Source: Pseudomonadota bacterium (GTDB lineage Bacteria > Pseudomonadota > Alphaproteobacteria > Rhizobiales > Rhizobiaceae). From it: DNA of 8,014 bases. Position 1 is the first letter of the stretch, and each line of letters opens with the position of its first letter. Of the stretch, positions 7,044 through 8,014 are shown piece by piece. The stretch is taken from positions 1 to 8,014 of the forward strand of contig JAEYTV010000455.1 in NCBI GenBank assembly GCA_023433855.1. The letters run 5' to 3'. The position numbers were made by a program, and so were the translations under genes. Below the pieces are notes generated by a model. That model had not been told where the DNA came from. It saw only the letters and a program-made list of their open reading frames with translations, and did not search any database.

Positions 7044-7985
7044 CTACGCCGAGGTTCGCACGAGCGGATTGACGAGGCTGTAGGTCAGGTCCGCCACAAG
7101 GTTGAGGAACATGACGCCGACGATGATCACCATTCCGACGGCGAGCATGACGGGAAAGTCGCGGGCAGAAATCGCGTCGACCAGAAGACGCCCCATGCCA
7201 GGCATGGAGAAGACCGTCTCGGTAACGACAGCGCCGCCAACCAACTGTCCAAGCGAGAGACCCGCGTAAGTGATCAAGGGCAAGATGCTGTTCGGCAGGA
7301 TGTGCCTATAGGAGATGCGCGCCTCGGAGCGCCCCTTGGAGCGCGCGGCCCGGATGATCAGGCTGTCCTCCACCGACTGGTACTCGGCCTTGTAGACCAG
7401 CGTGAAGGAGCTGAAGTAGAAGGTGGTCAGCGTGGCGACGGGCAGGATCATGTGGAGGAGGTGCTGCGTGGCGCCATTCGACCAGGGCGACCATCCGGTT
7501 GTCGGCAGCAAGCGAAGCTGGACCGAAAACAGATAGATCAGCAATAGCCCGAGGAAAAAATTCGGCACCGTGATGCCGACGATGCTGACCGCAGCGGTCA
7601 GCTTGTCCACGAGCTTCTTCATGAACGTCGCGGAATTGATAAGCGCGGCGCCCAGAAAAGCGATCAGGATCGCCCAGACGGCAAGTTCAAGCGTCAATGG
7701 AAGCGCATCCGCAATCATCCGCCCGACCGGCTGCTGCGTGGAATAGGAGCGGCCGAAATCGCCCGAAAGCGCGGCACTCATCCAGTTCCAGTAACGCGTC
7801 AGTATAGGTTCGTCGAAACCGAGCCGCGCATTGAGCTCCGCCACCGTCTCCGGGGATGCGTCCTCCCCCAGCATGATCGCCGCCGGCGTGCCGAGGAAGG
7901 ACGTGACCGACGCGAACAGAAGGAACGTCAGAATGACGACGTTCGGGACCATGACGGCTATGCGGGAAAGAACGAGGGCGAGCAT
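7044..7985 (-). CDS. DppB-like ABC importer permease
   Basis: Inner-membrane permease of a peptide/nickel/opine-type (DppB/OppB/GsiC family) ABC importer; with its DppC-like partner it forms the substrate channel. The 313-residue length is normal for the family. The N-terminus MLALVLSRIAVMVPNVVILT is a typical first membrane helix, and further hydrophobic segments lie near residues 98-120, 132-155, 175-197, 236-258 and 280-302. The periplasmic region around residues 53-80 has the usual LGFDEPILTRYWNWM...GDFGRS pattern. The ATPase-contact EAA loop is at about 210-233 (IIRAARSKGRSEARISYRHI, then LPNS), followed by the family signature TETVFSMPGMGRLLVDAI at 255-272 and the C-terminal NPLVR. The start is the first ATG in frame and has GAGG 5 nt upstream (7991-7994). 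It is the first gene visible in the operon, and its stop is 6 nt before the next start. Substrate cannot be read from the permease. Family assignment is firm. Confidence 0.95.
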   Translation of the reverse strand: MLALVLSRIAVMVPNVVILTFLLFASVTSFLGTPAAIMLGEDASPETVAELNARLGFDEPILTRYWNWMSAALSGDFGRSYSTQQPVGRMIADALPLTLELAVWAILIAFLGAALINSATFMKKLVDKLTAAVSIVGITVPNFFLGLLLIYLFSVQLRLLPTTGWSPWSNGATQHLLHMILPVATLTTFYFSSFTLVYKAEYQSVEDSLIIRAARSKGRSEARISYRHILPNSILPLITYAGLSLGQLVGGAVVTETVFSMPGMGRLLVDAISARDFPVMLAVGMVIIVGVMFLNLVADLTYSLVNPLVRTSA

Positions 7986-8014
7986 CCTGACCTCATCAAG
8001 GGATGGGGCCGCGG

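Noticed and set aside
1..8014. tRNA, rRNA, CRISPR array, insertion sequence or phage attachment site
   Set aside because: No cloverleaf-like segment, regular spaced repeats, transposase frame or long terminal inverted repeats were seen; apart from positions 1-379 the window is almost fully occupied by coding genes.

Overview
The window is GC-rich, with strong GC3-type codon use and long spurious antisense frames. All recognisable genes lie on the minus strand. The gene content is a peptide/opine-type ABC importer with a GsiA-like double ATPase and a broad-family aldehyde dehydrogenase, in tightly packed operon style. This suggests a soil or plant-associated proteobacterium, most likely an alphaproteobacterium of the rhizobial type. 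That assignment is an inference from gene style; no rRNA or taxonomic marker is present.

Reading in the direction of transcription (from 8014 down to 1), one apparent operon runs: a DppB-like permease (7044-7985), a DppC-like permease (6231-7037), an unrecognised 585-residue protein (4460-6217), a 256-residue protein of unknown function (3693-4463), a tandem two-domain ABC ATPase of the GsiA/DppD-DppF type (1948-3696), and an NAD(P)-dependent aldehyde dehydrogenase (380-1876). Spacings are 6 nt, 13 nt, a 4-nt ATGA overlap, another 4-nt ATGA overlap, and then about 70 nt before the best aldehyde dehydrogenase start. Positions 1-379 hold no convincing gene, only small inverted repeats and very short open frames.

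The two permeases and the fused ATPase form the membrane part of an ABC importer for a small peptide or similar organic nutrient. The periplasmic binding protein that would fix the substrate is not in the window and may lie beyond position 8014. The aldehyde dehydrogenase suggests that the imported compound, or a product of it, passes through an aldehyde that is oxidised to an acid.

The most interesting part is the pair of uncharacterised proteins set between the permease genes and the ATPase gene and translationally overlapped with their neighbours. Their position argues that they act in the same pathway, possibly as an undescribed enzyme pair working on the imported substrate. The sequence alone does not give their chemistry.
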